The notes below the pieces were generated by a model. The model saw only the letters and a list, made by a program, of their open reading frames with translations. It made no database searches and was not told the origin of the DNA. From NCBI RefSeq assembly GCF_014635185.1, contig NZ_BMCM01000001.1, positions 124,001 to 188,000 of the forward strand: a stretch of 64,000 nt of DNA, read 5' to 3'. Below, one piece after another: positions 46,725-56,121 of the stretch. The translations under genes were made by a program, and so were the position numbers. The DNA is from Microbacterium murale (GTDB lineage Bacteria; Actinomycetota; Actinomycetes; Actinomycetales; Microbacteriaceae). How positions within the stretch are numbered: the stretch's first letter is position 1; every line of letters begins with the position of its first letter.

Positions 46725-47012
46725 ATGACGGACTGGATCGAGCAGCTCATGCAGCTCGTGCTGTCCGCCCTCGGGCTCTTCAACATGCCCGACCTCGCGT
46801 CGCTGGATCTCGCGGCGTTGAGCCTCGCCGTCGCCCTGCTCGCCGTCACTGCCCTCGTCGTCGCCATCACGCTCGGCGTGGTGCGGACAGGACAGGGGTC
46901 GGCTCCGCATCCGCTTCGCGCCATCGGCCGATCAGTGCTGCTCTCGCAGAGCGATCCGGATGCCGCAGGCCATCCCCGTCCCAGGGCACCGGGAGTCGTG
47001 CGCGCCGCGTGA
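46725..47012 (+). CDS. small membrane protein, DUF6412-like
   Basis: A 95-residue protein with an amphipathic start (MTDWIEQLMQLVLSALGLF), one clear membrane helix (about residues 30-53) and a basic tail with RPRAPGVVRAA. Such proteins are found directly before YidC/Oxa1 genes in actinobacteria, as here (65 bp). The function is unknown; it may be a helper or regulator of the insertase. TATCCT ends 7 nt before the ATG with no ribosome site, suggesting a leaderless transcript diverging from the flavoprotein gene. Confidence 0.7.
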   Translation: MTDWIEQLMQLVLSALGLFNMPDLASLDLAALSLAVALLAVTALVVAITLGVVRTGQGSAPHPLRAIGRSVLLSQSDPDAAGHPRPRAPGVVRAA

Positions 47013-47077
47013 CCGTCCGTTCGTGACGGGAGCGCGGCACTCCGCCGACCCTCCCGCACACTCTGAACGGACCTCTC

Positions 47078-47827
47078 TTGGACATCTATGCCTTTCCGCC
47101 GATCGCGGCGATCCTCGACGCCGCATACGGCGTCCTCACCGGCCTCGCCGATCTGCTCGCACCGTTCGCCGGCACGGCGGCGGCTGCGGCCGCCGTCATC
47201 CTCATCACCCTCATCATCCGCGCACTGCTCATCCCCGTCGGCATCTCTCAGGCCAAGGCCGAGCAGACCCGCGCCCGGCTCGCGCCGAAGCTGCGTGAGA
47301 TCCAGAAGCGCCACAAGAAGAATCCCGAGCGTCTGCAGCGCGAGACCATGCAGCTCTACAAGGACGAGAACACCTCGCCGTTCGCCGGATGCCTGCCAGT
47401 GCTGCTGCAGGCGCCGGTGATCGGCATCCTCTACACCCTCTTCCTGCGCACCGATATCGCGGGGCACCCGAACGACCTTCTGACGCATGATCTGTTCGGC
47501 GCCTCACTCGGCACGAGCCTCGTGAGCACGCTGACCACCGGCCCGTTCTCGCTGCCGACGCTCGTCGTCTACTGCGCGCTGATCGCGATCATGATCGTCG
47601 TCGCCGAGATCACCCGCCGCGTGTTCCGCCCCGTGCCCGTCGACGACTCCCCGATGTCATCGCCAGGGATGCTGCGCATGATGAGTGCGCTGCACTATCT
47701 GACCGCGGTGTTCGCCGTGTTCGTGCCGTTGGCTGCCGGGCTCTACCTCACCGTCACGGTGGCGTGGACGCTCGTGCAGCGGGTGATCCTGCGCCGGCGA
47801 TACCCGTTGCCGGTCAGCGTGAGTTGA
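47078..47827 (+). CDS. yidC: YidC/Oxa1-family membrane protein insertase
   Basis: A 249-residue insertase, short as in other accessory actinobacterial YidC paralogues. Helix 1 carries the conserved hydrophilic-groove Arg (LITLIIRALLIPVGI). The cytoplasmic coiled hairpin (KAEQTRARLAPKLREIQKRH) and the PVLLQAPVIGILY helix follow, then two or three more helices and a basic tail. The start is a TTG (frame LDIYAFPPIAAIL) with only a weak site upstream. Its lack of linkage to rpmH-rnpA suggests it is not the main copy of the genome. Confidence 0.88.
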   Translation: MDIYAFPPIAAILDAAYGVLTGLADLLAPFAGTAAAAAAVILITLIIRALLIPVGISQAKAEQTRARLAPKLREIQKRHKKNPERLQRETMQLYKDENTSPFAGCLPVLLQAPVIGILYTLFLRTDIAGHPNDLLTHDLFGASLGTSLVSTLTTGPFSLPTLVVYCALIAIMIVVAEITRRVFRPVPVDDSPMSSPGMLRMMSALHYLTAVFAVFVPLAAGLYLTVTVAWTLVQRVILRRRYPLPVSVS

Positions 47828-47828
47828 G

Positions 47829-48917
47829 TCAGCGTGGGTTGAGCGCGACGCGAAGCGGCGCACCGGGTGCCGCCGCTGCGGCGACCGCCGCATCCACATC
47901 ATCCAGCTGGTGCACAGCGCCGACCACGTCGGCGAACGGATAGGCGCGCCCCCGGCCGGCGAGGAACCCGACTGCGGCTGCGAGCTCGGCGCCGGTGTAG
48001 TTGTGCACGCCCGTCACCGTCAACAGCCGCCGGACGACGCTCTCGGCGTCGAGGGGAACCGGATCGGCGGGGAAGACGCTGCCCACCAGCACGACGGCTC
48101 CGCCGACGTCTGCCACCGCGATCGCGTCGGCGACGGCGTGACCGGATGCTTCGATCACGATGTCCACCGGCGCCGTCGCCTTCACGGCCGAAGTCGCTCC
48201 GAACCGCTCTGCGAACGCCCGCCTGGATGGGGCGGGATCGACGACTGTGACATCGGCTCCTTCGTCGGCCGCGATAGCCGCGGCCGAGAGCCCGACGAGT
48301 CCCGCGCCGTACACGAGCACCCGCGTGCCCTCGAGGCTGCGGCCTGCCGCACCGCGGGCGACGGCAGCCCATGCCGTGGCCGTGGCGCACGAGGCCGGCG
48401 CGAGCACGGCGGCCGGAAGCGCCTCCGGCACCCGTACGATCGTGGTTCCCGCACGCAGGTGCACATGGCTCGCGAAGCCGCCGGTCAGCTCCCACCGAGG
48501 GCCGATCCGCTCGTGACCGTACTTCGCCAACGTGCGACATTTCTGAGTCAGTCCCGCTGTGCACCGATCGCAGGTGCCGCACGACACCGTCACAGACCAC
48601 ACCGCGCGATCGCCGATGCGCAGAGCGGCGCCGTCTGCCGCCGTCGCGCCCCCTTCGCCGATCGCGATCACCCGGCCGACGCTTTCATGGCCGAGCACCA
48701 GCGGCGCCGGCGCCGACCTGTGCCCTTGGACGGTGTGCACATCGGAGCCGCAGATGGTCGACAGCTCGACAGCGATCAGCACGTCTCCGTGCCCGAGGCC
48801 CACTCCCGGCACCGCGACGGTCTCATGCTCCTGGCCGACGCCGAGCCAGACCTTCGCCGTCGCCGCGGGTCTCAGCGTCACGTCCTGCCGTTCATCGTGC
48901 GGCAGTAGGGTGCGCAT
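47829..48917 (-). CDS. zinc-dependent alcohol dehydrogenase, phosphonate-catabolism associated (TIGR03366-like)
   Basis: A 362-residue medium-chain dehydrogenase. Catalytic-zinc ligands lie in CGSDVH (near residue 52) and GHESVG; four structural-zinc cysteines are in CGTCDRCTAGLTQKC; the NAD-binding motif is GAGLVGLSAA. The ATG at 48917 is one base after the upstream HAD stop codon, so the pair is coupled. It is the last gene of an operon whose other members occur in phosphonate-degradation clusters; in that setting it would oxidise a C2-C3 alcohol or aldehyde intermediate. The substrate is inferred. Confidence 0.82.
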   Translation of the reverse strand: MRTLLPHDERQDVTLRPAATAKVWLGVGQEHETVAVPGVGLGHGDVLIAVELSTICGSDVHTVQGHRSAPAPLVLGHESVGRVIAIGEGGATAADGAALRIGDRAVWSVTVSCGTCDRCTAGLTQKCRTLAKYGHERIGPRWELTGGFASHVHLRAGTTIVRVPEALPAAVLAPASCATATAWAAVARGAAGRSLEGTRVLVYGAGLVGLSAAAIAADEGADVTVVDPAPSRRAFAERFGATSAVKATAPVDIVIEASGHAVADAIAVADVGGAVVLVGSVFPADPVPLDAESVVRRLLTVTGVHNYTGAELAAAVGFLAGRGRAYPFADVVGAVHQLDDVDAAVAAAAAPGAPLRVALNPR

Positions 48918-48918
48918 G

Positions 48919-49629
48919 TCAGGAGGTCCGCGCGAGGGCGGTGCCGAGAAGTGCACGCTCGTGAAGAGTCGGCAGCAGCGCGGTGACATCGTCGAGCACA
49001 GCATCCGCCCCTGCGCGCTCCAGAGTCGCGCGATCATGCGCACCGCTGAGGACGCCCGCGACGAAACCGGCGCCGGCACCGCGACCGGACTGCACATCAC
49101 TGCTGGTGTCGCCGACGACCGCCACGGCGGCGACGGCGGACGTCCCCGTACGCAGCAGCGCGGTGAGCACCAGGTCGGGTGCCGGACGGCCGCGACCGGC
49201 GTCGACCGGCGACAGGGCGATGTCGATCAGACCGTGCCAGCCGAGTCCGTCGATCAGTGCGTCGCGGGTGACCGGCGCGAAGCCCGTCGTCAGCGCGACC
49301 TTGAGACCGGCATCGCGCATCTGCGCGATGGCCTCTGCCGCGCCGGGGATCTCCGCCACGCCCTGCTCAGCGACGATCTCGGAGTACGCGCCCTCGAACG
49401 CAGCGGTGGCGGCCGTGGCTGCGGCGACATCACCACCGGAAAGGTGCGTGAAGACGTCGATCTTCGACATCCCCATGGTGTCGCGGACATACTGCAGGGC
49501 CTCCGCCCACGGCATCCGCTCGGCAACGCCGGTGCGCTCCGCCGCGCGCTGGAAAGCCTGCTCAACGACACCGTCGTCGAGCACGGTCGTTCCAGCCATG
49601 TCGAGGACGACGAGTTCGATAGCGGTCAT
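48919..49629 (-). CDS. HAD hydrolase, phosphonatase-like (TIGR03351-like)
   Basis: A 236-residue HAD enzyme. The nucleophile Asp lies in VLDMAGTTVLDDG (near residue 9), followed by a helical cap (TMGMSKIDVFTHLSGG), motif II TTGF and metal-binding VVGDTSSDVQSG. The DMAGTT start links it to phosphonatase-like hydrolases that split C-P bonds of phosphonoaldehydes or act as phosphatases. The active-site Lys of true PhnX was not recognised. The ATG overlaps the stop of the FAD oxidoreductase by 4 bp and follows GGAGG. Confidence 0.82.
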   Translation of the reverse strand: MTAIELVVLDMAGTTVLDDGVVEQAFQRAAERTGVAERMPWAEALQYVRDTMGMSKIDVFTHLSGGDVAAATAATAAFEGAYSEIVAEQGVAEIPGAAEAIAQMRDAGLKVALTTGFAPVTRDALIDGLGWHGLIDIALSPVDAGRGRPAPDLVLTALLRTGTSAVAAVAVVGDTSSDVQSGRGAGAGFVAGVLSGAHDRATLERAGADAVLDDVTALLPTLHERALLGTALARTS

Positions 49630-50792
49630 GGGGTTCCTCCCTGTACGGGCAGCGATGCCCGGTCGAATGCAGTGTCAAGAGTGCGCTCCGCGAGGCCGAG
49701 CCCCGTCGTCATCCCGATCCCCGTGGTGGCGGCGATCACGTGCAGCGCAGGTTCCGGCTGCTCGATGAGGAACTCGGAAGCGGCGGATGCGTAGACGCCC
49801 TGCCAGCGCTCCAGCACCCGGAATTCGTCGACATCGAAGAGCGCCGACGCCTCATCGAGGAACGCGTCGAAGGCCGCCTCGGGCTGGAACGGTCCTGGTT
49901 GAATCGCCTTGGCGTGCGAATCGCCCAGGATGAGCGAACCGTCTGGCAGCTGCGTGTACATCTGGTTCAGATCGAGCGCGGCGAGCTCCGGCCGTTCGGC
50001 GTGCAGCCGCTCGCGCAGTGCCGTGGTCTCGGCGAAGGCGGCGAAACGCCCGTAGCGCAGCAGCGACCAGGCGGTCAGCAGCGGCGCATCGAGAGCATGC
50101 TTCAGAGGAGCCGAGACGCGCATCATGTCGAGCGCGCAGCGGACCACGCCCGCACTCTCCGCGAGGTCGGGCAGCAGCTGGTCGATGTCGTGACCGGTGG
50201 CGACGACGACGAGGCCAGCGTCGATCACACCGCGTGTGGTCTGCACACTACCGGATGCCACGACTGTGGCCGCTGTGCGGAAACGGAACTCGACGCCCAG
50301 GGATGCAAGATGACGGACGATCGCCCCGGCTGCCTCGCGCGGGTCGGTCTGCAGATCGGGCGTGATGAGTGCACCGCCGATCACAGCGTCGCGACGCAGC
50401 GGCGCTCGATTGAGCAGCTCGTCGGCGTCCAGCATCCGGATGTCGGCATCCGCTCCCTGCGCGTGTGCAGCCCGTTCCAGCACGGAGAGTTCGTCCGCCT
50501 GTCGTGCGGCGACCAGCGTGCCCGATTCGCGCAGCCAGAACCCGGCATCCGTCGCAAGACGCAGCCAGATGTCGCGCGACGCATCGGCGAACTCGCGGGC
50601 GAGTCCCGACTGCGCTCCGATACAGATGTGACCGAAGTTACGGATCGTGGCGCCGACCGGCCCATCGGTGCGATCGAGGACGATCACGCTGAGACCCCGG
50701 CGGATTCCCGCATACGCGGCACCGAGACCGATGATGCCAGAGCCCACGACGACGAGGCCGGCGGCTTGGGAGGCCACAGGATGACGCGTCAT
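49626..50792 (-). CDS. FAD-dependent oxidoreductase, phosphonate-catabolism associated (TIGR03364-like)
   Basis: A 388-residue DAO-type flavoprotein with the dinucleotide motif VVGSGIIGLGAAYAGIRRG at the N-terminus and RWQGVYAS plus TGIGMTTGLGLAERTLD near the C-terminus. DAO-type enzymes in phosphonate clusters oxidise amino or N-methylamino groups of aminoalkylphosphonates; this role is inferred from context. The ATG at 50792 has AAAGG 6 nt upstream. It is the first gene of the three-gene operon. An inverted repeat and GTTC-type direct repeats lie 70-100 bp upstream. Confidence 0.84.
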   Translation of the reverse strand: MTRHPVASQAAGLVVVGSGIIGLGAAYAGIRRGLSVIVLDRTDGPVGATIRNFGHICIGAQSGLAREFADASRDIWLRLATDAGFWLRESGTLVAARQADELSVLERAAHAQGADADIRMLDADELLNRAPLRRDAVIGGALITPDLQTDPREAAGAIVRHLASLGVEFRFRTAATVVASGSVQTTRGVIDAGLVVVATGHDIDQLLPDLAESAGVVRCALDMMRVSAPLKHALDAPLLTAWSLLRYGRFAAFAETTALRERLHAERPELAALDLNQMYTQLPDGSLILGDSHAKAIQPGPFQPEAAFDAFLDEASALFDVDEFRVLERWQGVYASAASEFLIEQPEPALHVIAATTGIGMTTGLGLAERTLDTAFDRASLPVQGGTP

Positions 50793-50861
50793 GATGGCCT
50801 TTCCAGGTGTGGGGATCTGAACCACTGTGACACCCGGAAAACTCACATGACGGCCGAAAGT

Positions 50862-50889
50862 GTGAACGTTCGACGCGCGTTCACCACCC
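50862..50889. promoter_or_regulatory. possible operator of the phosphonate catabolic operon
   Basis: A perfect inverted repeat GTGAACG-N9-CGTTCAC (50862-50884) overlaps two head-to-tail 11-mers, GTTCGACGCGC and GTTCACCACCC (50868-50889), which recall PhoP boxes. It lies about 70 bp upstream of the FAD oxidoreductase start. The regulator could be PhoP or a local repressor encoded elsewhere. Confidence 0.4.
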
Positions 50890-51065
50890 CGACTTCCGGG
50901 TTAACGTCAGGCAAACTCGCTCGCTGGGCAGCGACGACGTCCTGGTCTGAGCGAATGCAACGCGATCGTGGCGATGCAAGAGGTGGGCGAACTCGAATCG
51001 CGCCGGAAAAGAATGAGTATCGCTGGCGGCCATAGGCAACACGAGCGACTCAGAAGATCAGCGAC

Positions 51066-51105
51066 CGCGAGCGCGACAACTTTTAACACCAGAATCGCGC
51101 TCGCG
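51066..51105. repeat. 11-bp inverted repeat with an A/T-rich 18-nt centre
   Basis: CGCGAGCGCGA (51066-51076) pairs perfectly with TCGCGCTCGCG (51095-51105). No T-run follows. It could be a terminator relic or a protein-binding site. Confidence 0.5.
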
Positions 51106-51110
51106 ATCAA

Positions 51111-51149
51111 GCGCTGGGGACGCTTCTTCAGCCCAGGCGCTGGGGACGC
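51111..51149. repeat. 13-bp direct repeat, 26-bp period
   Basis: GCGCTGGGGACGC occurs at 51111-51123 and 51137-51149. Only two copies, so not a CRISPR; possibly a paired regulatory site or a small tandem duplication. Confidence 0.5.
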
Positions 51150-51267
51150 CTACTTTGGGTGGTTCTCAACCTACCGAGACCCTTACAGCGCGAGAACGCC
51201 CAAAGGTCGAAAGAGTATTGGACTTTCGTCCAGACTCTGACCGGAGGGCACGTGGAACCTTCGCTCT

Positions 51268-52410
51268 TCAGCCGATCGGCAACGAGGCCGACACGATCCA
51301 CTGGCCGTCGACAGCGCCGGCGTCGAACTCGCCGCTTGCACCGACGACACGCTCCGCCATCCTGTTCACTCCGGTACTACTGGAAGGAAGATCTCGCCTT
51401 GGCGTCTCCGGTAGCGGACTGCTGATCGCCAGCCTCAGCGCCTCGTCGTCGACATCGAGTCTTATGCTCACGTCGCCGGGCCCCGCATGCTTCAAGATGT
51501 TCGTCGCCGACTCGCGCATGATGCGCGCGAGGATGATCTCACCGGCGCGGTGAATGCGCTCATCGCGTGGGTCTCCTTCGCAGATCACCGGATGGCCCGC
51601 GGCCTCGATCTCGCCGCGTGCCTCTTCGATCGCCGTCGCGAGGTCGCCGGAGTGCACTGCGGACGAGCGCGGCCCGTCGTCTGCGAGTTCGATCACGAAA
51701 CGCAGATCCGTCATCGCCGTCTTCGCGGCGACACGAATCGCCTCCTGCGAGTCACTGCTGCGTTCAGCATCGTCGAGCATCTGAACATGCAGCGCGACGA
51801 CGGTGAGGTGATGCGCGATGCTGTCATGCAATTCGCCGGCGATCCAACGGCGTTCCGCGAGGACCGCTTCGCGCTCGTGTTCTGCGCGCTCCGCGAGCTC
51901 CTGCTCCAGTCTTCGCCCCTTGTCCAGGGCGATTCGGAGAGCAAAACCGATCGCTCCCGCCACTATCGCGATGATCAGGTAGGCGCCGACGGTGACCGGG
52001 ACGTTCGTATCGCCGTATGCGACGATTACGGTCGCCACCAGGAAGGCAGCGATGTAGGACAGGACGAGCGCGGTTCGACCCAACCGCATGACGAGTCCTA
52101 CCGCCACAGCGGCGGCGAAGATCGACTCGGATTCTGTACCCGCGACGAACGACAGCGCGAACACGATTCCGAGCGAGATTGTGGCCACCCATGGCGACCA
52201 GAGGTACAGCGCGAACACGATCGAGGTCGCGATGCTGAGGACGGATTGGAAGAGGCTGGGGCTGTAGGAGAAGACGAGGCTGGAGACGTCGACGGCGATG
52301 ACGCCGCCGATGACCACGAGCATCACGACACGCTCGAGAGTGCTCAGCGCCCCGGCTCGCGTCAGTCGAAGGAAGCCAGAGCCATCCGGGAGTAACCGAC
52401 CGAAAGCCAT
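51268..52410 (-). CDS. sensor histidine kinase (NarL/LuxR-type partner, HisKA_3)
   Basis: A 380-residue membrane kinase. Five or six hydrophobic segments (about residues 25-150) form a compact sensor without a large outer domain. A short coiled-coil leads to the phosphorylated His in ERRWIAGELHDSIAHH (near residue 195). The HATPase domain follows, with N-box RIMRESATNILKHA and glycine motif TGVNRMAERVVG. The signal is unknown. AGGAGA precedes the ATG at a rather long 9-11 nt. It diverges from its probable partner, the response regulator at 52638, across 227 AT-rich bases. Confidence 0.9.
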   Translation of the reverse strand: MAFGRLLPDGSGFLRLTRAGALSTLERVVMLVVIGGVIAVDVSSLVFSYSPSLFQSVLSIATSIVFALYLWSPWVATISLGIVFALSFVAGTESESIFAAAVAVGLVMRLGRTALVLSYIAAFLVATVIVAYGDTNVPVTVGAYLIIAIVAGAIGFALRIALDKGRRLEQELAERAEHEREAVLAERRWIAGELHDSIAHHLTVVALHVQMLDDAERSSDSQEAIRVAAKTAMTDLRFVIELADDGPRSSAVHSGDLATAIEEARGEIEAAGHPVICEGDPRDERIHRAGEIILARIMRESATNILKHAGPGDVSIRLDVDDEALRLAISSPLPETPRRDLPSSSTGVNRMAERVVGASGEFDAGAVDGQWIVSASLPIG

Positions 52411-52637
52411 GGTTCAGTATCTCCTATTTGCCAAATGCGCTAGCCTTAGAAACCGAAGGCCTTCGCCATCATTTGCCAGAAAGTCATAGTATTCACCACC
52501 AAGATTAGGTCTTACGTCGAATGTCTAAACTCATCTTCTCGGTGAACAAGCCTCAGCACATCTGACTACTGGACAGTCTTTTTTGGCCAAAGGTCTAGGG
52601 CATCCGCGACAACCCTCCTGGCGGTTAGGCTTCTCCC

Positions 52638-53297
<660 letters not shown>

Positions 53298-53350
53298 CCT
53301 CTTCCTTCGCGCGGCTAGGATCGAAGGGCCCCGTAAGCAGAAAGTCCCCC

Positions 53351-54634
53351 ATGCCCGTCACTCCGGTCGCTCTTACCCACGCCGAGGATCTCGCCGACTT
53401 CGTCGCAGCCTCGCCCTCCAGTTACCACGCCGCAGAAGAGGTCGCACAGCGCCTGGAATCGGTCGGATTCGCGCGACTGGATGAGGGTGACGCGTGGCCG
53501 ACGCAGGCCGGTGGTCGCTTCGTCGTCGTGCGTGACGGGGCAGTGATCGCGTGGGTCGTGCCGAAGGATGCTGCGCCCACCACCCCGTCGCAGATCTTCG
53601 GCGCACACACCGACTCCCCCGGCTTCAAGCTCAAGCCACAGCCGACCACGGGTTCGCGCGGCTGGTTGCAGGCCGGCGTCGAGGTCTACGGCGGACCACT
53701 GCTGAACTCCTGGCTCGACCGCGAGCTGCGCCTGGCCGGACGCCTGGCGCTCGCCGACGGCCGCGTCGTGCTCGCCGACACCGGTCCGCTGCTGCGACTG
53801 CCGCAGCTCGCCGTTCATCTGGACCGCGGAGTCAACAACAACGGACTGGCACTCGACAAGCAGAACGAGACGCAGCCGGTGTGGGGCCTCGGCGATCCGA
53901 GCGCGGAGGACCTGCTGGGCGAACTCGCCGCATCGGCGGGCGTGAACGCCGCCGACATCCGCGGATTCGATGCCGTCGTGGCCGACTCCGCACGAGGTGC
54001 GATCTTCGGCAAGGACAACGCCTTCTTCGCGAGCGGACGGCTGGATGACCTCGCGTCGGTGCACGCCGGCGTCATGGCGTTGGCCGGGCTTTCGTCTGCA
54101 CCTCGCGGGATCGCCGTGCTCGCGGCGTTCGACCACGAAGAGCTCGGCTCCGAGTCCCGCTCGGGAGCGGCAGGACCGTTCCTGGAAGACATCCTCGCGC
54201 GCATCTACGCCGGGCTCGGCGCTGATGCCACCGAGCAGCGCCGCGCGCTCACGGCGTCCTGGCACCTCTCCAGCGACGTCGGGCATTCGGTCCACCCGAA
54301 CTACGCGCAGAAGCACGACCCGGTGGTGCAGCCTCTGCTCGGATCCGGCCCGATCCTGAAGATCAACGCCAATCAGCGCTATGCGACCGACGCCATCGGA
54401 GCCGCTGCATGGGCCGGATGGTGCGAGAGCGCCGGCATCGCGTCACAGGAGTTCGTCTCGAACAACGCCGTGCCGTGCGGTTCGACGATCGGTCCGATCA
54501 CGGCCACCCGTCTCGGCATCCGCACGGTCGACGTCGGCATCCCGATCCTCTCCATGCACTCGGCACGCGAACTCGCCGGCGTCGCCGACCTGCATGCACT
54601 CGCGCAGGTCGCGGAAGCGTTCTTCGCCGCCTGA
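53351..54634 (+). CDS. M18-family aminopeptidase
   Basis: A 427-residue zinc aminopeptidase of normal length. Metal-site and catalytic motifs are in order: GAHTDSPGFKLKP (first zinc His), GRLDDLASVHA (bridging Asp), DHEELGSESRSGA (Glu pair), HLSSDVGHSVHPNY, and the last His in ILSMHSARE. It would remove N-terminal residues from peptides in the cytoplasm. A TAGGAT box lies 27 nt before the ATG; the ribosome site is weak. It stands alone between the response regulator and the NCS1 permease, the latter 35 bp downstream. Confidence 0.93.
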   Translation: MPVTPVALTHAEDLADFVAASPSSYHAAEEVAQRLESVGFARLDEGDAWPTQAGGRFVVVRDGAVIAWVVPKDAAPTTPSQIFGAHTDSPGFKLKPQPTTGSRGWLQAGVEVYGGPLLNSWLDRELRLAGRLALADGRVVLADTGPLLRLPQLAVHLDRGVNNNGLALDKQNETQPVWGLGDPSAEDLLGELAASAGVNAADIRGFDAVVADSARGAIFGKDNAFFASGRLDDLASVHAGVMALAGLSSAPRGIAVLAAFDHEELGSESRSGAAGPFLEDILARIYAGLGADATEQRRALTASWHLSSDVGHSVHPNYAQKHDPVVQPLLGSGPILKINANQRYATDAIGAAAWAGWCESAGIASQEFVSNNAVPCGSTIGPITATRLGIRTVDVGIPILSMHSARELAGVADLHALAQVAEAFFAA

Positions 54635-54669
54635 CCCCGCAGGCACCGGCGCGGTGCCAATATGGGGGC

Positions 54670-56121
54670 ATGTCAGAGAAGATTGCGGCCGCGCCGGCGC
54701 TGATCGAGCGCGCCGGCATCGAGATCATCCCCGAGTCCGAGCGCACCGCGAAGCCGCGCGACCTGTTCTGGCCGTGGTTCGCCGCGAATGTGTCGGTGTT
54801 CGGTATGTCGTACGGATCATTCGTGCTCGGCTTCGGCATCTCGTTCTGGCAGGCGACGATCGTATCGATCATCGGCATCGTGGTCTCGTTCCTGCTCTGC
54901 GGCCTGATCGCGATCGCCGGCAAGCGCGGCTCGGCGCCGACCATGGTGCTCTCGCGAGCCGCGTTCGGTGTGCAGGGCCAGAAGGTCCCAGGCATCATCT
55001 CGTGGCTGACCTCGATCGGCTGGGAGACGTTCCTCGCGATCCTGGCCGTGCTCGCGACTGCCACCGTCATCACGCAGCTCGGCGGAGACGGCGAGAGCAT
55101 CGCCCTGCGGATCATCGCGACCGTGATCGTCGCCGCACTCATCGTCGTGGCATCCGTCCTCGGGTATCACACGATCATGAAGCTGCAGTCGGTGCTCACC
55201 TGGATCACCGGCATCGTGACGATCCTCTACGTGATCCTCGCGTTCTCGCACATCGACTTCGAGGCCGTGCTGTCGCGCCCCGACGGCAGTCTCGGTCAGC
55301 TCATCGGTGCCCTCGTCATGGTCATGACCGGGTTCGGACTCGGCTGGATCAACATCGCCGCCGACTGGTCGCGCTACCAGAAGCGCACCACCTCCGACGG
55401 TGCGATCGTGTTCTGGAACACCGTCGGCGGGTCCGTCGCACCTGTCATCCTCGTGGTCTTCGGCCTGTTGCTCGGAGCCTCGGACGAAGACCTGTTGAAC
55501 GCGATCGCCGCCGACCCGGTCGGTGCGCTCGCGACGATCCTTCCGATCTGGGTGCTCGTGCCGTTCCTGCTCACCGCGGTGCTCGCCCTCGTCTCCGGCG
55601 CCGTGCTCGGCATCTACTCCTCCGGGCTCACACTTCTCAGCCTCGGCATCCGCATCCCTCGCCCTTCTGCTGCCGCGATCGACGGCGTGATCCTCACGAT
55701 CGGCACGATCTTCGTCGTCTTCTTCGCGACCGACTTCCTCGGGCCGTTCCAGAGCTTCCTCATCACGCTCGGCGTGCCGCTGGCGTCGTGGGCCGGCATC
55801 CTCATCGCCGACATCCTGCGGCGAAAGAAGGACTACGACGACGACGCGCTGTTCGACTCGAAGGGCCGCTACGGCGCGTGGGACTGGACCTCGATCATCA
55901 CCATGGTCGTCACCAGCGTGATCGGATGGGGCCTCGTCGTCAACAACTTCGCCGCCGACGCGCCCTGGAACAACTGGCAGGGCTACCTGCTGTTCCTGAT
56001 CGGCGGACGCGACGGCGACTGGGCGTATGCGAACCTCGGCGTGTTCTTCGCACTGGTGCTGTCGTTCCTGGTCACCTACTTCGCCCGCGCGGCGAAGATC
56101 CGTCGTCAGGAGCAGGCGTGA
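54670..56121 (+). CDS. NCS1-family nucleobase/cation symporter (CodB-like)
   Basis: A 483-residue membrane protein with about 12 helices. The N-terminal region RDLFWPWFAANVSVFGMSYG and the loop NIAADWSRYQKR are typical of purine, cytosine and allantoin permeases. The ATG at 54670 sits 6 nt after CAATAT with no spaced ribosome site, so the mRNA may be leaderless (weaker case than the others). Its stop overlaps the start of the cysteine hydrolase gene, so the two should work on one compound: the permease imports it and the hydrolase cleaves an amide or carbamoyl bond (inferred). Confidence 0.88.
   Translation: MSEKIAAAPALIERAGIEIIPESERTAKPRDLFWPWFAANVSVFGMSYGSFVLGFGISFWQATIVSIIGIVVSFLLCGLIAIAGKRGSAPTMVLSRAAFGVQGQKVPGIISWLTSIGWETFLAILAVLATATVITQLGGDGESIALRIIATVIVAALIVVASVLGYHTIMKLQSVLTWITGIVTILYVILAFSHIDFEAVLSRPDGSLGQLIGALVMVMTGFGLGWINIAADWSRYQKRTTSDGAIVFWNTVGGSVAPVILVVFGLLLGASDEDLLNAIAADPVGALATILPIWVLVPFLLTAVLALVSGAVLGIYSSGLTLLSLGIRIPRPSAAAIDGVILTIGTIFVVFFATDFLGPFQSFLITLGVPLASWAGILIADILRRKKDYDDDALFDSKGRYGAWDWTSIITMVVTSVIGWGLVVNNFAADAPWNNWQGYLLFLIGGRDGDWAYANLGVFFALVLSFLVTYFARAAKIRRQEQA

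Larger units (their letters stand above)
50793..51267. other. gene-free stretch between the phosphonate operon and the sensor kinase
   Basis: 475 bp with lower GC than its surroundings and no convincing gene; the 90-codon frame at 50968-51240 has neither codon bias nor recognisable protein features. It holds the upstream repeats of the phosphonate operon, an 11-bp inverted repeat (51066-51105) and a 13-bp direct repeat (51111-51149). Confidence 0.6.

Noticed and set aside
47013-47029. CCGTC/GACGG hairpin between the DUF6412 gene and yidC
   Set aside because: Five pairs only; too weak to call a terminator or attenuator.
51111-51149. Possible CRISPR array start
   Set aside because: Only two 13-bp copies with a 13-nt spacer; no further units and no cas genes.
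50968-51240. 90-codon frame in the gene-free stretch
   Set aside because: No codon bias, no recognisable motif, and it spans the direct repeat.
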